A stretch of 64,000 nucleotides of DNA from Streptomyces avermitilis MA-4680 = NBRC 14893 (GCF_000009765.2 NC_003155.5:6262001-6326000); one strand, 5' to 3'. Numbered from the stretch's first letter, positions 1 through 8,889 are shown. Notes: generated from the sequence alone by a model not told the origin. Numbers and translations: made by a program.

Positions 1-1981
1 CGACAAGATCGACAGCACGTACGGCGGCACCGCCGGCCCGCTGCACAACAAGATCGCCGCGCCCGACCGCAAGAAGGACAACAGCACGGCCTGGCAGGCG
101 GACTACAACCAGAAGCACTTCCAGGACCTCTACTTCGGCACCGGCAAGAAGACCGAGTCGCTGAAGAAGTACTACGAGAAGCAGTCCTCGGGCCGCTACT
201 CGGTCAACGGCAAGGTCAGCGACTGGGTCAAGGTCCCCTACAACGAGGCCCGTTACGGCTCCAACAAGTGCGACACCTGCGCGTGGAACGCCGTCGCCGA
301 CGGTGTCACCGCCTGGGTCGCCGCCCAGAAGGCGGCCGGCAAGTCCGACGCGGCCATCAAGGCGACCCTGGCGCAGTACGACCAGTGGGACCGCTACGAC
401 TTCGACGGCGACGGCAACTTCAACGAGCCCGACGGCTACATCGACCACTTCCAGATCGTGCACGCCGGCGAGGACGAGTCCGCGGGCGGCGGCGCCCAGG
501 GCGAGGACGCGATCTGGGCCCACCGCTGGTACGCGTTCGGCACCGACGCGGGCGCCACGGGCCCGGCCGGAAACAAGCTCGGTGGCACGCAGATCGGCGA
601 CAGCGGCATCTGGGTCGGCGACTACACCATCCAGCCGGAGAACGGCGGACTCGGCGTCTACGCCCACGAGTACGGCCACGACCTGGGCCTGCCGGACGAG
701 TACGACACCTCCGGTGGCGGCGAGAACGGCACCGGCTTCTGGACGCTGATGTCGGCCGGCTCCTGGCTCGGCACCGGCAAGAACGCCATCGGCGACCTGC
801 CCGGTGACATGGGCGCCTGGGACAAGCTCCAGCTGGGCTGGCTGAACTACGCCAAGGCGAAGGCGGCGACGAAGTCGACGCACAAGCTGGGTGTCGCCGA
901 GTACAACACCAGGAACAAGCAGGCGCTGGTGGTCTCGCTGCCCGACAAGGCGGTCAAGACCGAGGTCGTCGCCCCGGCGCAGGGCGCCACCCAGTGGTGG
1001 AGCGGCAGCGGCAACAACCTCAAGAACACGCTGACCCGTTCGGTCGACCTGACCGGCAAGTCGAAGGCCACGCTGGACCTCGACGGCTGGTGGGACATCG
1101 AGAGCGGCTACGACTACCTCTACGCCGAGGCGTCCACCGACGGCGGCGCCAACTGGACCGCGCTCGACGGCACGGCGAACGGCACCGCCATCCCGCGTGA
1201 CGGCAGCGACAAGCCCGCCCTCACCGGTTCGACCGACGCGTACAAGAAGCTGTCGTACTCGCTGGACGCCTACGCGGGCCAGAAGGTCGACGTCCGTTTC
1301 CGCTACCAGACGGACGGCGGCGCGGCGCAGAAGGGCTTCGCCGCCGACGAGATCTCCGTGACCGCCGACGGCACGGCTCTCTTCTCCGACAACGCGGAGA
1401 CCGCGGACGCGGCGTGGACGGCCTCCGGCTTCTCCCGCATCGGCGCGTCCTTCACGAAGGACTACGCGCAGTACTACCTCGCCGAGAACCGCCAGTACGT
1501 CTCGTACGACAAGACCCTCAAGGTCGGCCCGTACAACTTCGGCTTCTCGACGACGCGTCCGGACTGGGTCGAGCACTACCCGTACCAGAACGGTCTGCTG
1601 GTCTGGCTGTGGGACACCTCGCAGGCGGACGACAACACCAGCGTCCACCCGGGTCAGGGTCTGATCCTGCCGGTCGACGCGCACGCCAAGGCGCTGAAGT
1701 GGGCCAACGGCACGGTCCTGCGGAACAAGATCCAGGCCTTCGACTCGACCTTCAGCACGTACAAGACCGACGCGTTCACGCTCCACAACGCCGACGTCGC
1801 GCTGAAGATCAAGTCGCACAAGGGCGTGCCGGCCTTCGACGACCGGAAGGGCTCGTACTACGACGCGGCGAACCCGTTCGGCAGCGTCAAGGTCACTGAC
1901 ACCAACACCAAGATCAAGATTGTGAAGGAGCCGAAGGATGGCTCGACGATCACGGTCCAGGTGGGCAAGTCGACGAAGTAA
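1..1981 (+). CDS. Immune inhibitor A-type M6 metalloprotease, 5' end missing
   Basis: The reading frame is open from base 2, so the signal peptide and propeptide lie outside the window; about 659 residues are visible. The zinc site HEYGH followed by DLGLPDEYD is encoded near 664-705, and an acidic, probably calcium-binding stretch (FDGDGNFNEPDGYIDHF) is encoded around 400-455. The long region after the catalytic domain resembles the C-terminal immune-inhibitor-A beta domains. Family knowledge: these are secreted proteases that degrade host or competitor proteins. A strong hairpin terminator follows. Family assignment is firm; the substrate is unknown. Confidence 0.92.
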   Translation, partial: DKIDSTYGGTAGPLHNKIAAPDRKKDNSTAWQADYNQKHFQDLYFGTGKKTESLKKYYEKQSSGRYSVNGKVSDWVKVPYNEARYGSNKCDTCAWNAVADGVTAWVAAQKAAGKSDAAIKATLAQYDQWDRYDFDGDGNFNEPDGYIDHFQIVHAGEDESAGGGAQGEDAIWAHRWYAFGTDAGATGPAGNKLGGTQIGDSGIWVGDYTIQPENGGLGVYAHEYGHDLGLPDEYDTSGGGENGTGFWTLMSAGSWLGTGKNAIGDLPGDMGAWDKLQLGWLNYAKAKAATKSTHKLGVAEYNTRNKQALVVSLPDKAVKTEVVAPAQGATQWWSGSGNNLKNTLTRSVDLTGKSKATLDLDGWWDIESGYDYLYAEASTDGGANWTALDGTANGTAIPRDGSDKPALTGSTDAYKKLSYSLDAYAGQKVDVRFRYQTDGGAAQKGFAADEISVTADGTALFSDNAETADAAWTASGFSRIGASFTKDYAQYYLAENRQYVSYDKTLKVGPYNFGFSTTRPDWVEHYPYQNGLLVWLWDTSQADDNTSVHPGQGLILPVDAHAKALKWANGTVLRNKIQAFDSTFSTYKTDAFTLHNADVALKIKSHKGVPAFDDRKGSYYDAANPFGSVKVTDTNTKIKIVKEPKDGSTITVQVGKSTK

Positions 1982-2006
1982 CTGACATTTACGCAGGTCA
2001 GAGCAT

Positions 2007-2042
2007 GATCGGCCGCAGCCCCCTGGCGGGTTGCGGCCGATC
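2007..2042 (+). terminator. Rho-independent terminator after the M6 protease
   Basis: Perfect 11-bp inverted repeat (2007-2017 with 2032-2042) followed by a short T-rich stretch, 25 nt after the protease stop codon. Confidence 0.8.
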
Positions 2043-2102
2043 GTGTTTAGGTGCGTGCTGTGGTTTTCTTATTGACACCGGCTCGCACGGGGGTATGACC
2101 GC

Positions 2103-2486
2103 ATGGCCGCAGGAGGCTTCTGCAAGCTGCCGAACGGAAGCGTGGTGGTGGCACTGAACCTGCCCAGCCCGCCCGGCTCGGGCACGGCCGTCGCCCTCGG
2201 CGCCGGTGCCGCCATGGGCACCGCCACGGACTGCGTCCGCGTCCTCGTACTCGCCCAGAACCGGGCCCGCGCGCTGACCCGCCTGCGCAACCTGGGCATG
2301 CGCGCGGTCTACCTGCGAGGCAACGCGGCACCCCCGACCCCGGACGAAATCACGGCGGTCCTGCACCATCCCGACGGCCTGCTGTGGCGCACGGCCCCGG
2401 ACAGCGGCGTCACACCCCCGGGACCGACCACAGAACTCTGGCACCCGATCAGAGCGCTCCTGCGCCGCCCGGCACCGCAGGCGTAG
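2103..2486 (+). CDS. Hypothetical protein, 127 aa
   Basis: Not recognised. The frame has strong G/C preference at third positions, which supports coding. The N-terminal half is Gly/Ala/Val-rich and the middle (VRVLVLAQNRARALTRLRNLG) looks like a strand plus a basic helix; the tail is Pro/Arg-rich. No signal peptide or clear membrane segment. It sits alone between the protease terminator and the convergent nicotinamidase. An ATG at 2095 is out of frame; 2103 is the first in-frame ATG, with only a weak G-rich ribosome-binding site. Confidence 0.55.
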   Translation: MAAGGFCKLPNGSVVVALNLPSPPGSGTAVALGAGAAMGTATDCVRVLVLAQNRARALTRLRNLGMRAVYLRGNAAPPTPDEITAVLHHPDGLLWRTAPDSGVTPPGPTTELWHPIRALLRRPAPQA

Positions 2487-2869
2487 GAAATGGGTGCGGC
2501 GCGTCCGGGTCGGCCGGGCGGGCCACTCGTGGGCCGGTCCGCCGGAGGCTGCGACCGGGGCGGATGAGCCCGATCTCGGCGCCGGGGGCTGCGCCGCCGC
2601 GACGGCTGCCGGACGGCCGCCGGTCACTGCCCCGGCGACGGCTTGCCACCGCCGCGATGCTGCGCAGCCGCGAGCCGTGCAGTGGCGGGCCGCGCAGGCA
2701 CGGGCCGTGCAGCCACGACGGCGATCAGCCGCGACGGCGCCTTCCCGGGATACGAGCCCGGCCGGCTGCCGCTCCGTGGCATCGGCCGCGACGGCGCTCT
2801 CCCGCGGTGCCGAACCGACCGTCTCCCGCTCACCGCTCCCGCTCGCCGGAGGCCTCCGCTCCGCTACAG
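2487..2869. other. Gene-free convergent spacer
   Basis: About 380 bp of very GC-rich sequence between two convergent genes. Overlapping frames are open here only because stop codons are rare; their Arg/Pro/Ala compositions look non-biological. No terminator hairpin or promoter was recognised. Confidence 0.5.
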
Positions 2870-3454
2870 CTACACCACCGGCTTGCCCGAGAGTTCCACG
2901 CCCGCCGAGCGCAGTTCCTCCAGTGCCCGCTCCGTGGATTCCTCGGCCACGCCGGCCGTGAGGTCCAGCAGCACCTGGGTGCGGAACCCCTCTCTCGCGG
3001 CGTCCAGCGCGGTAGCGCGCACGCAGTGGTCCGTGGCGATCCCCACCACGTCCACCTCGCCGATCTCCCGGGCCCGCAGCCAGTCGCCCAGCGACACCCC
3101 GTTCTCGTCGACGCCCTCGAACCCGCTGTACGCCGCCGCGTACGCGCCCTTGTCGAACACGGCGTCGATCGCGCCGGAGGCGACGGCGGGTGCGAAGTTC
3201 GGGTGGAAGCCGACCCCCTCCGTGCCCGCCACACAGTGCGCGGGCCAGGAGTGGACGAAGTCGGGGTTGTCGGCGAAGTGGCCGCCGGGCGCGACGTGGT
3301 GGTCGCGGGTGGCGACGACATGGCGGTACCCGGCGGGCGCCTGCCCAATCAGCTCGGTGATCGCGGCAGCCACATCGGCACCTCCGGCCACCGCGAGGCT
3401 GCCCCCCTCACAGAAGTCGTTCTGCACGTCTACGACGATCAAGGCGCGGCGCAT
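2870..3454 (-). CDS. pncA: Nicotinamidase / isochorismatase-family hydrolase
   Basis: Protein of 194 aa starting MRRALIVVDVQNDFCEGGSL, the classic nicotinamidase opening with the catalytic Asp. The motif ATDHCVRATALDA carries the nucleophilic Cys, and the metal-binding His cluster is in ATRDHHV. Role: hydrolyses nicotinamide to nicotinate for NAD salvage in the cytoplasm. The next gene upstream on the same strand is pncB, which uses the product, so the pathway logic is coherent. The ATG at 3454 is chosen because AAGGA lies 8 nt upstream and family homology begins here. Confidence 0.9.
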   Translation of the reverse strand: MRRALIVVDVQNDFCEGGSLAVAGGADVAAAITELIGQAPAGYRHVVATRDHHVAPGGHFADNPDFVHSWPAHCVAGTEGVGFHPNFAPAVASGAIDAVFDKGAYAAAYSGFEGVDENGVSLGDWLRAREIGEVDVVGIATDHCVRATALDAAREGFRTQVLLDLTAGVAEESTERALEELRSAGVELSGKPVV

Positions 3455-3775
3455 GGTCGGTGTCCTTCGGCTTGGCAGAGGTGTGGTGGAGGGGAGAGGA
3501 AGGCGGGGGGGGCGAGGGGTGCGGACGGGAGTGGCGCGGGCAGGAGGGGTGCGGGCCCGGCCGTACGTATATGAACTACCGAGCCTAGAGACTTCGCGTG
3601 CGGGGCGGGAGGGGGCATTCGGCGTCGTGCCGGTGCGCGGGCGGCGCTGCCATTGCATGCCCGCCGGTCGCCCGTTCATTCGCGTTTCCGCCAGGGTGGC
3701 CGGAGCCGTACCCTGCCGACGCCTCCGCTTCCCCCGCCGCTTCCGAGGCCCCCGCCCGCCCGGACGGGGGCTCGG
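3455..3775. other. Spacer between pncB and pncA
   Basis: About 320 bp. It holds the putative pncB terminator (3748-3771) and, on the minus strand, a TAGGCT hexamer at 3582-3587 that could be the -10 box of pncA with a leader of about 130 nt. The rest is G-rich with no recognised structure. Confidence 0.45.
3748..3771 (-). terminator. Weak hairpin just after pncB
   Basis: A 7-bp GC stem (3748-3754 with 3765-3771) starts 5 nt beyond the pncB stop. No T tract, so termination is only plausible. Confidence 0.4.
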
Positions 3776-5104
3776 TCACACGTACTCCGTCGGGATCACC
3801 GGCTCCCCGCGCGACAGCTGGTTCGCCGACAACGGCAGACCGGCACGGGCGGCCGCGTGCCGGTCCCGTACGACGTCGAGGGACTCGCGGGCGACGACCT
3901 GGCCGCCCTTTATCAGCTCCACGAGCAGCTGACGGCCCTCCAGACCGGCCGGCACGGGCCCCGTCCCGATCACCTCGGCCTCGGCCACCCCGTGCTCGTC
4001 GAGCCGGCGCGCTGCCCACTTCCGCCCGCCGATGGAGGTCTTCCCGCCGGTCGACTTCTTCGCCACCGGCTCCAGCGGAGCCGCCGGGTCCGCCGAGTGG
4101 GCGCGGGCCACCAGTTTGTAGACCATCGAACATGTCGGATGGCCGGATCCCGTCACCAGCTGGGTGCCGACGCCGTACGCGTCCACGGGCGCCGCGGCCA
4201 GCGAGGCGATCGCGTACTCGTCCAGGTCCGAGGTCACCACGATCTTCGTTTCGGTCGCGCCCAGGTCGTCCAGCTGCTGCCGCACCCGGTGCGCGACGAG
4301 CAGCAGGTCCCCGGAGTCGATGCGCACGGCACCGAGCTCGGGCCCGGCGATCTCGACGGCCATGCGTACGGCCTCGGCGACGTCGTACGTGTCCACGAGC
4401 AGCGTCGTGCCCCGGCCCAGCGAGTCCACCTGGGCCCGGAAGGCGTCCCGCTCGGTGTCGTGCAGCAACGTGAACGCGTGCGCGCTGGTACCGACCGTCG
4501 GAATCCCGTACCGGAAGCCCGCGGCCAGGTCGGACGTGGTCGCGAAGCCGCCGACGTACGCGGCCCGCGCGGCGGCGACGGCGGCCAGCTCGTGGGTGCG
4601 CCGGGCGCCCATCTCGATCAGCGGGCGCGCACCGGCGGCGGAGGACATGCGGGAGGCGGCGGCCGCGATGGCCGAGTCGTGGTTGAGGATGGACAGGATC
4701 ACGGTCTCCAGGAGCACGCACTCCGCGAACGAGCCCTCGACCCGCAGCAGGGGCGAGCCCGGGAAGTAGACCTCGCCCTCGGGGTAGCCCCAGATGTCCC
4801 CCCGGAAGCGGTACGAGGCGAGCCACTCCAGGGTCGGCTCGTCCACGATCCGCCGCTCGCGCAGGAAGCCGAGGAGGGCGGCGTCGAAGCGGAAGTTCTC
4901 GACCGCGTCCAGGACGCGCCCGGTCCCGGCCACGACGCCGTACCGCCGCCCCTCGGGCAGCCGTCGGGTGAAGACCTCGAAGACCGAGCGCCGTTCGGCG
5001 GTCCCGGCGGCCAGTGCGGCCTGGAGCATCGTCAGTTCGTACTGGTCGGTGAAGAGTGCCGTCGACGGAACATCCACCGGCAGCCCAAGGTCCGCTGGGT
5101 TCAC
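3776..5104 (-). CDS. pncB: Nicotinate phosphoribosyltransferase
   Basis: 442 aa. The N-terminal STALFTDQYELTMLQAAL segment is characteristic of the NAPRTase family, and the phosphoribosyl-binding SGDLL loop is visible (VRIDSGDLL). Reaction: nicotinate plus PRPP to nicotinate mononucleotide, the Preiss-Handler entry to NAD. GTG at 5104 is preferred because GAGGAAAG lies just upstream; open frame continues further upstream but without family-like sequence. Divergent from clpS and upstream of the nicotinamidase gene. Confidence 0.93.
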   Translation of the reverse strand: MNPADLGLPVDVPSTALFTDQYELTMLQAALAAGTAERRSVFEVFTRRLPEGRRYGVVAGTGRVLDAVENFRFDAALLGFLRERRIVDEPTLEWLASYRFRGDIWGYPEGEVYFPGSPLLRVEGSFAECVLLETVILSILNHDSAIAAAASRMSSAAGARPLIEMGARRTHELAAVAAARAAYVGGFATTSDLAAGFRYGIPTVGTSAHAFTLLHDTERDAFRAQVDSLGRGTTLLVDTYDVAEAVRMAVEIAGPELGAVRIDSGDLLLVAHRVRQQLDDLGATETKIVVTSDLDEYAIASLAAAPVDAYGVGTQLVTGSGHPTCSMVYKLVARAHSADPAAPLEPVAKKSTGGKTSIGGRKWAARRLDEHGVAEAEVIGTGPVPAGLEGRQLLVELIKGGQVVARESLDVVRDRHAAARAGLPLSANQLSRGEPVIPTEYV

Positions 5105-5278
5105 TGTGCTTTCCTCGCAATTCGCTCCGGACGCCCCCGGTGTCGGCCGGGGGTCCGGGGGTTGTCCCCCCGGGGATTGCCGCATGGTCCGCGATCGTAC
5201 CCCCATCTCGTCAGTCTGACGATTTGTAGGTCCGATTTGCGCAGTCCATTTGTGCGGGCCCCCCTCTGTGGTGGCAGC

Positions 5279-5596
5279 ATGGGCCGTGTGACGGCTCCCG
5301 CACCCCTAGAGATCGAAAAGACCGAGTCGGCAGAGGAGGTCTTCGCCGTACCTGAGCCGGATGTCCCCTGGGTGACGATCGTCCACAACGACCCCGTCAA
5401 CCTCATGAGCTATGTGACGTATGTCTTCCAGACGTACTTCGGCTACTCCAAGGACAAGGCCACCAAGCTCATGCTCGACGTCCACCACAAGGGCCGCGCG
5501 GTCGTGTCCAGCGGGACGCGTGAGGAGATGGAGCGCGACGTGCAGGCGATGCACGGCTACGGTCTGTGGGCCACCCTTCAGCAGGACCGGAAGTAG
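5279..5596 (+). CDS. clpS: ATP-dependent Clp protease adaptor ClpS
   Basis: 105 aa. The core WVTIVHNDPVNLMSYVTYVF matches the N-degron-binding ClpS fold, and HHKGRAVV and the C-terminal GLWAT block are also typical. Role: delivers N-end-rule substrates to ClpAP/ClpCP in the cytoplasm. ATG 5279 is used; GTG 5288 is a possible alternative, and neither has a clear Shine-Dalgarno. The DUF2017 gene follows after 12 nt, so the two probably form an operon, an arrangement common in actinobacteria. Confidence 0.94.
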   Translation: MGRVTAPAPLEIEKTESAEEVFAVPEPDVPWVTIVHNDPVNLMSYVTYVFQTYFGYSKDKATKLMLDVHHKGRAVVSSGTREEMERDVQAMHGYGLWATLQQDRK

Positions 5597-5608
5597 CGAA
5601 CTCACTTC

Positions 5609-6214
5609 ATGCCAGGACACTTCGAACCGCTCCCCGGCGGCGGCGCGGCCGTCGCACTCGACGAGGTCGAGATCTCCATCATCCGCTCGCTCGCGGTCCA
5701 GCTCCTGGAGCTGATCGGCCCGGGCCCCGCGGAGGACGCCGCCGCCGACCCGCTCGCCGAACTGTTCGCCGAGGGGCCGAGCGAGCCGCCCTCCGACCCC
5801 GTCCTCCAGCGCCTCTTCCCGGACGCCTACGGCGGCCCCGGCGGCGAGGGAGGCTCGCCCGAGGAGGCCGAGGAGCAGCGTGCGCACTCCTCGGAGTTCC
5901 GCCGCTTCACGGAGAACGACCTGCGCGCAGGCAAGCGCGAGAACGCCCTCGTGGTGATCCGCACCCTGGACGGGATGACGGTCGCGGGGGAGGGCGGCGC
6001 GGTCCTCAAGCTGTCGCCGGAGGAGTCCCGGCAGTGGCTGGGCTCGCTCAACGACCTGCGGCTGGCGATCGGCTCCCGGCTCGACGTCGTCGACGAGGAG
6101 GACACCGACCTCCTCTACCGGCTGCCGGACGAGGACCCGCGCAAGCCGATGGTGATGGCGTATCTCTGGCTCGGCGGGTTGCAGGAGACCCTGATCGAGA
6201 CCCTTATGTCCTGA
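5609..6214 (+). CDS. DUF2017 family protein
   Basis: 201 aa, acidic, no membrane segment. The pattern (VEISIIRSLAVQLLELIG near the N-terminus, FRRFTENDLRAGKRENALV in the middle, LSPEESRQWLGSLNDLRLA towards the end) is that of actinobacterial DUF2017 proteins, regularly found directly downstream of clpS. Function unknown; the coupling suggests a role with Clp-mediated turnover, which is inference only. Confidence 0.85.
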   Translation: MPGHFEPLPGGGAAVALDEVEISIIRSLAVQLLELIGPGPAEDAAADPLAELFAEGPSEPPSDPVLQRLFPDAYGGPGGEGGSPEEAEEQRAHSSEFRRFTENDLRAGKRENALVVIRTLDGMTVAGEGGAVLKLSPEESRQWLGSLNDLRLAIGSRLDVVDEEDTDLLYRLPDEDPRKPMVMAYLWLGGLQETLIETLMS

Positions 6215-6546
6215 TTCACAGGCGTTCGAGCCTCCTCCGGTGTTCGCTCAGAGGACGCTCAAATCCGGATAACGATCCTGTCACCGTTGCGGCCTGTTAT
6301 GGGTCGATCAGGTCATCTTTGTCCGCTTCTTCCTGAGGCGTGTGCCACACACGTCCCGGACGACCAATGTTGCGGCCGTGATAAATCTTCACGACCGCCC
6401 GACGGACACCACCCATGTCCGCTCGGGTGCGCCACCGAGCCGGCGGATCGCCGGCCAGGCACAAGCTCCATCACATCCGGGGGGATCGGAACCCGATCCG
6501 AAGCCATGGGACTGGCTCGGGTCGGCGTGGAGAAAGGCGCACCAAC
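6215..6546. other. Leader/promoter region of the amino-acid permease
   Basis: About 330 bp, including an AT-richer patch at 6262-6300 that may hold the promoter. Closer to the gene there is a small GATCGG/CCGATC hairpin near 6484-6500. No known riboswitch class was recognised. Confidence 0.4.
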
Positions 6547-7998
6547 ATGACCTCATCGCAGGTCGACAAGCAGTACGACGGCAATGGGGCCGTGGGCGGC
6601 GACGCCCCCGAAGAGGGGTACGAGCGCGGGCTCGGCAGCCGCCAGGTCCAGATGATCGCGATCGGCGGCGCCATCGGCGTCGGCCTGTTCCTGGGCGCCG
6701 GGGCGAACATCGCCAAGGCCGGGCCCAGCCTGATCCTCATGTACGCCCTCGCGGGCGTGATCATCTTCTTCATCATGCGGGCGCTCGGCGAGCTGCTCCT
6801 GTACCGCCCGGTGTCGGGTTCCTTCGCGGAGTACTCCCGCGAGTTCCTCGGCCCGTTCTTCGGCTACTTCACCGGCTGGACGTACTGGCTGATGTGGGTG
6901 GTGACCGGCATGGCGGAACTGACCGCCGCCGCGATCTACGTCCACTACTGGTTCCCGGCCGTCCCACAGTGGGTGACGGCCCTGGTCTTCCTGGTCGTCC
7001 TGTTCGTGGCCAACCTGATCTCGGTGAAGCTCTTCGGCGAGATCGAGTTCTGGTTCTCGATGGTCAAGGTCACCGCGCTCATCGGCATGATCGTGATCGG
7101 CCTCGGTGTGCTCACCTTCGGCTTCAGCTCGGCCGGTGACACCGCCTCCGTCGCCAACCTCTGGCAGTTCGACGGCTTCTTCCCCAAGGGCATCGGCTCG
7201 TCCCTGATGACCCTCCAGGGCGTCATGTTCGCCTACCTGGCCGTCGAGCTGGTCGGTGTGACGGCGGGCGAGTCCGAGGACCCGGAGAAGACCCTCCCGA
7301 AGGCGATCAACACCCTGCCCTGGCGCATCGCCCTCTTCTACGTGGGTGCCCTCACCGTCATCCTCTGCGTCGTGAAGTGGACCGAGTTCGCGCCCGGCGT
7401 GAGCCCGTTCGTCAAGGCCTTCGCGATGATCGGCATCCCGGCCGGCGCGGGCATCGTCAACTTCGTCGTCCTCACCGCGGCCCTGTCCTCGTGCAACTCC
7501 GGCATGTACTCCACGGGCCGCATGCTGCGCACGCTCGCGGACAACGGCGAGGCCCCGAGGGTCTTCAGCAAGCTCTCCGCCTCGAAGACGCCCGCCTTCG
7601 GCATCACGATCTCGGTCCTCTTCATGGGCATCGGCGTGATCCTCAACTACGTCGTCCCGGAGAAGGCCTTCGGCTACGTCACCTCGGTGGCCACCGCGGC
7701 CGGCATCTGGACCTGGCTGATGATCCTGGTCAGCCACGTCCTGTACCGCCGCGCGGTCGACGCGGGCCGACTGCCCGCGTCCTCCTTCCCGGCACCGGGC
7801 GGCGCGAAGTGCAGCTGGGTCGCGATCGTGTTCCTGCTCTTCGTGACCGGCCTGATCGCGTACGACGCCGACTCCCGGGTCTGCCTCTACGTGATGGCCG
7901 TCTGGGCCGCCGCGCTGGCCATCGGCTGGTACGTCCTCAAGGCCCGCAACCCGCAGGTCGCCGAGCGCCACGAGCCGAAGTTCGAGAAGGTCGGCTGA
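6547..7998 (+). CDS. APC-family amino acid permease, CycA-like
   Basis: 483 aa with about 12 membrane segments. The start of TM1 (QVQMIAIGGAIGVGLFLGAG) is the APC substrate-binding helix, and YFTGWTYW, VVTGMAE and VKLFGEIEFWFSM closely resemble E. coli CycA (D-serine/D-alanine/glycine permease). Likely proton-coupled uptake of small neutral amino acids across the cytoplasmic membrane. ATG 6547 follows GGAGAAAGG. A perfect 15-bp terminator ends the unit. Substrate specificity is inferred. Confidence 0.88.
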   Translation: MTSSQVDKQYDGNGAVGGDAPEEGYERGLGSRQVQMIAIGGAIGVGLFLGAGANIAKAGPSLILMYALAGVIIFFIMRALGELLLYRPVSGSFAEYSREFLGPFFGYFTGWTYWLMWVVTGMAELTAAAIYVHYWFPAVPQWVTALVFLVVLFVANLISVKLFGEIEFWFSMVKVTALIGMIVIGLGVLTFGFSSAGDTASVANLWQFDGFFPKGIGSSLMTLQGVMFAYLAVELVGVTAGESEDPEKTLPKAINTLPWRIALFYVGALTVILCVVKWTEFAPGVSPFVKAFAMIGIPAGAGIVNFVVLTAALSSCNSGMYSTGRMLRTLADNGEAPRVFSKLSASKTPAFGITISVLFMGIGVILNYVVPEKAFGYVTSVATAAGIWTWLMILVSHVLYRRAVDAGRLPASSFPAPGGAKCSWVAIVFLLFVTGLIAYDADSRVCLYVMAVWAAALAIGWYVLKARNPQVAERHEPKFEKVG

Positions 7999-8031
7999 CC
8001 GCACGGAGTTCCCGCACAAAATCCAGCATGT

Positions 8032-8068
8032 GGGCCGTCCCGTACCACGCCTCGGTACGGGACGGCCC
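8032..8068 (+). terminator. Strong terminator after the permease
   Basis: Perfect 15-bp inverted repeat (8032-8046 with 8054-8068) with a 7-nt loop and a T-rich tail. Its 3' arm ends only 20 nt before the next start codon. Confidence 0.9.
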
Positions 8069-8075
8069 TTCTGCT

Positions 8076-8081
8076 TATCCT
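8076..8081 (+). promoter_or_regulatory. -10 box (TATCCT) for a leaderless mec transcript
   Basis: TANNNT hexamer 7 nt before ATG 8089, with no Shine-Dalgarno between the terminator and the start, so transcription probably begins at the start codon. Confidence 0.55.
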
Positions 8082-8088
8082 GACCGAC

Positions 8089-8511
8089 ATGCTGACCATC
8101 ACCCAGGCCCTCGTCGACCAGATCGTCGCGCACGCGCGCCAGGACCACCCCGACGAGGCGTGCGGCGTCGTCGCGGGCCCGGAGGGCTCCGGCCGCCCCG
8201 AGCGCTTCATCCCCATGCTCAACGCGGCCCGCTCGCCCACGTTCTACGAGTTCGACTCGGGCGACCTGCTCAAGCTCTACCGCGAGATGGACGACCGCGA
8301 CGAGGAGCCGGTGATCATCTACCACTCCCACACCGCGACCGAGGCGTACCCGTCCCGCACCGACATCTCGTACGCGAACGAGCCGGGCGCCCACTACGTC
8401 CTCGTCTCGACGGCGGACGCGGACGACGCGGGGCCGTTCCAGTTCCGCTCGTTCCAGATCGTGGCGGGCGAGGTGACGGAGGAGGAGGTCAAGGTCGTCG
8501 AGGCCTACTGA
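8089..8511 (+). CDS. mec: JAMM/Mov34 (M67) metalloprotease, Mec-like
   Basis: 140 aa. The JAMM zinc site is complete: Glu23 in PDEACG, His79-Ser-His81 and PSRTD (Asp92). In Mycobacterium tuberculosis the homologue Mec cleaves CysO-cysteine to release cysteine. Here CysO and CysM are encoded within 1 kb downstream, so the same role is likely. It may also trim the two residues after GlyGly of CysO, as QbsD does for QbsE. Followed by a degenerate tandem array that starts on the stop codon. Confidence 0.9.
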   Translation: MLTITQALVDQIVAHARQDHPDEACGVVAGPEGSGRPERFIPMLNAARSPTFYEFDSGDLLKLYREMDDRDEEPVIIYHSHTATEAYPSRTDISYANEPGAHYVLVSTADADDAGPFQFRSFQIVAGEVTEEEVKVVEAY

Positions 8512-8615
8512 TCTCACCCTCGATCTCACCCTTCGATCTCACGCTTCGGCCTCGCCCGGCGGCCTCACCCCTCGACCTCACCCCTCGACCTCACCCCGCG
8601 GTCTCATCCCTCGGC
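8512..8615. repeat. Degenerate 12-13 bp tandem array after mec
   Basis: About eight copies of a unit resembling (T/C)CTCACCC(C)TCGA begin directly after the mec stop at 8509-8511. Confidence 0.8.
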
Positions 8616-8625
8616 CCCCGAGCGT

Positions 8626-8649
8626 CCGGAATGCGAGATCACATTCCGG
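8626..8649. promoter_or_regulatory. 24-bp palindromic operator candidate of the cys locus
   Basis: Perfect inverted repeat CCGGAATG, 8 nt, CATTCCGG. It lies 20 bp upstream of the -10 box of the leader peptide, over the -35 region, where a repressor or activator dimer would act. Binding protein unknown. Confidence 0.65.
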
Positions 8650-8668
8650 GACCCGGACCGGGAATCGA

Positions 8669-8674
8669 TACGAT
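8669..8674 (+). promoter_or_regulatory. -10 box (TACGAT) of the leader peptide/cysO-cysM unit
   Basis: Six nt before ATG 8681, so the leader peptide message is predicted to be leaderless. Confidence 0.65.
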
Positions 8675-8680
8675 GACCCC

Positions 8681-8782
8681 ATGGTTTTCCACGACGTGAG
8701 CGAGAAGGCGCCGGGCACGCTGCTCGTGGCGCGGCTGCACGTCGACCTGTGCAGGCTGAACAGCGCCCTCTGTAGGCGCTGA
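8681..8782 (+). CDS. Cysteine-containing leader peptide, 33 aa
   Basis: Encodes a short peptide ending RLHVDLCRLNSALCRR, with Cys at positions 24 and 31 near the stop. This matches the actinobacterial leader-peptide type with an HVDL-core and C-terminal cysteines found upstream of sulfur and cysteine genes. Slow decoding of Cys codons when cysteinyl-tRNA is scarce would favour expression of the downstream genes, as shown for leaderless Cys-rich uORFs in mycobacteria. The start is leaderless. cysO begins 107 nt later. Strong by pattern and context; the mechanism here is inferred. Confidence 0.8.
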   Translation: MVFHDVSEKAPGTLLVARLHVDLCRLNSALCRR

Positions 8783-8889
8783 TCCTGCCGCCGTACGGCC
8801 GTGAGCAACCGGCGTAGGCGTAACCCGGAGCTTCTTCGCGCTGCCGCGCGCCCACCGACCTGAATTCCTTCCGACAGGAGCCCGCAACC

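Noticed and set aside
2500..2860. Remnant of a former gene in the convergent spacer
   Set aside because: Open frames exist, but all are Arg/Pro/Ala-rich without any recognisable fragment.
6215..6546. Riboswitch upstream of the amino-acid permease
   Set aside because: A small hairpin is present but none of the conserved cores of known amino-acid or other riboswitches could be found.
6553..8529. Long open frame of over 600 codons antisense to the permease and mec genes
   Set aside because: It mirrors the codon bias of the real genes on the other strand, has a Glu/Asp/Arg/Val-heavy composition without motifs, and crosses a strong terminator.
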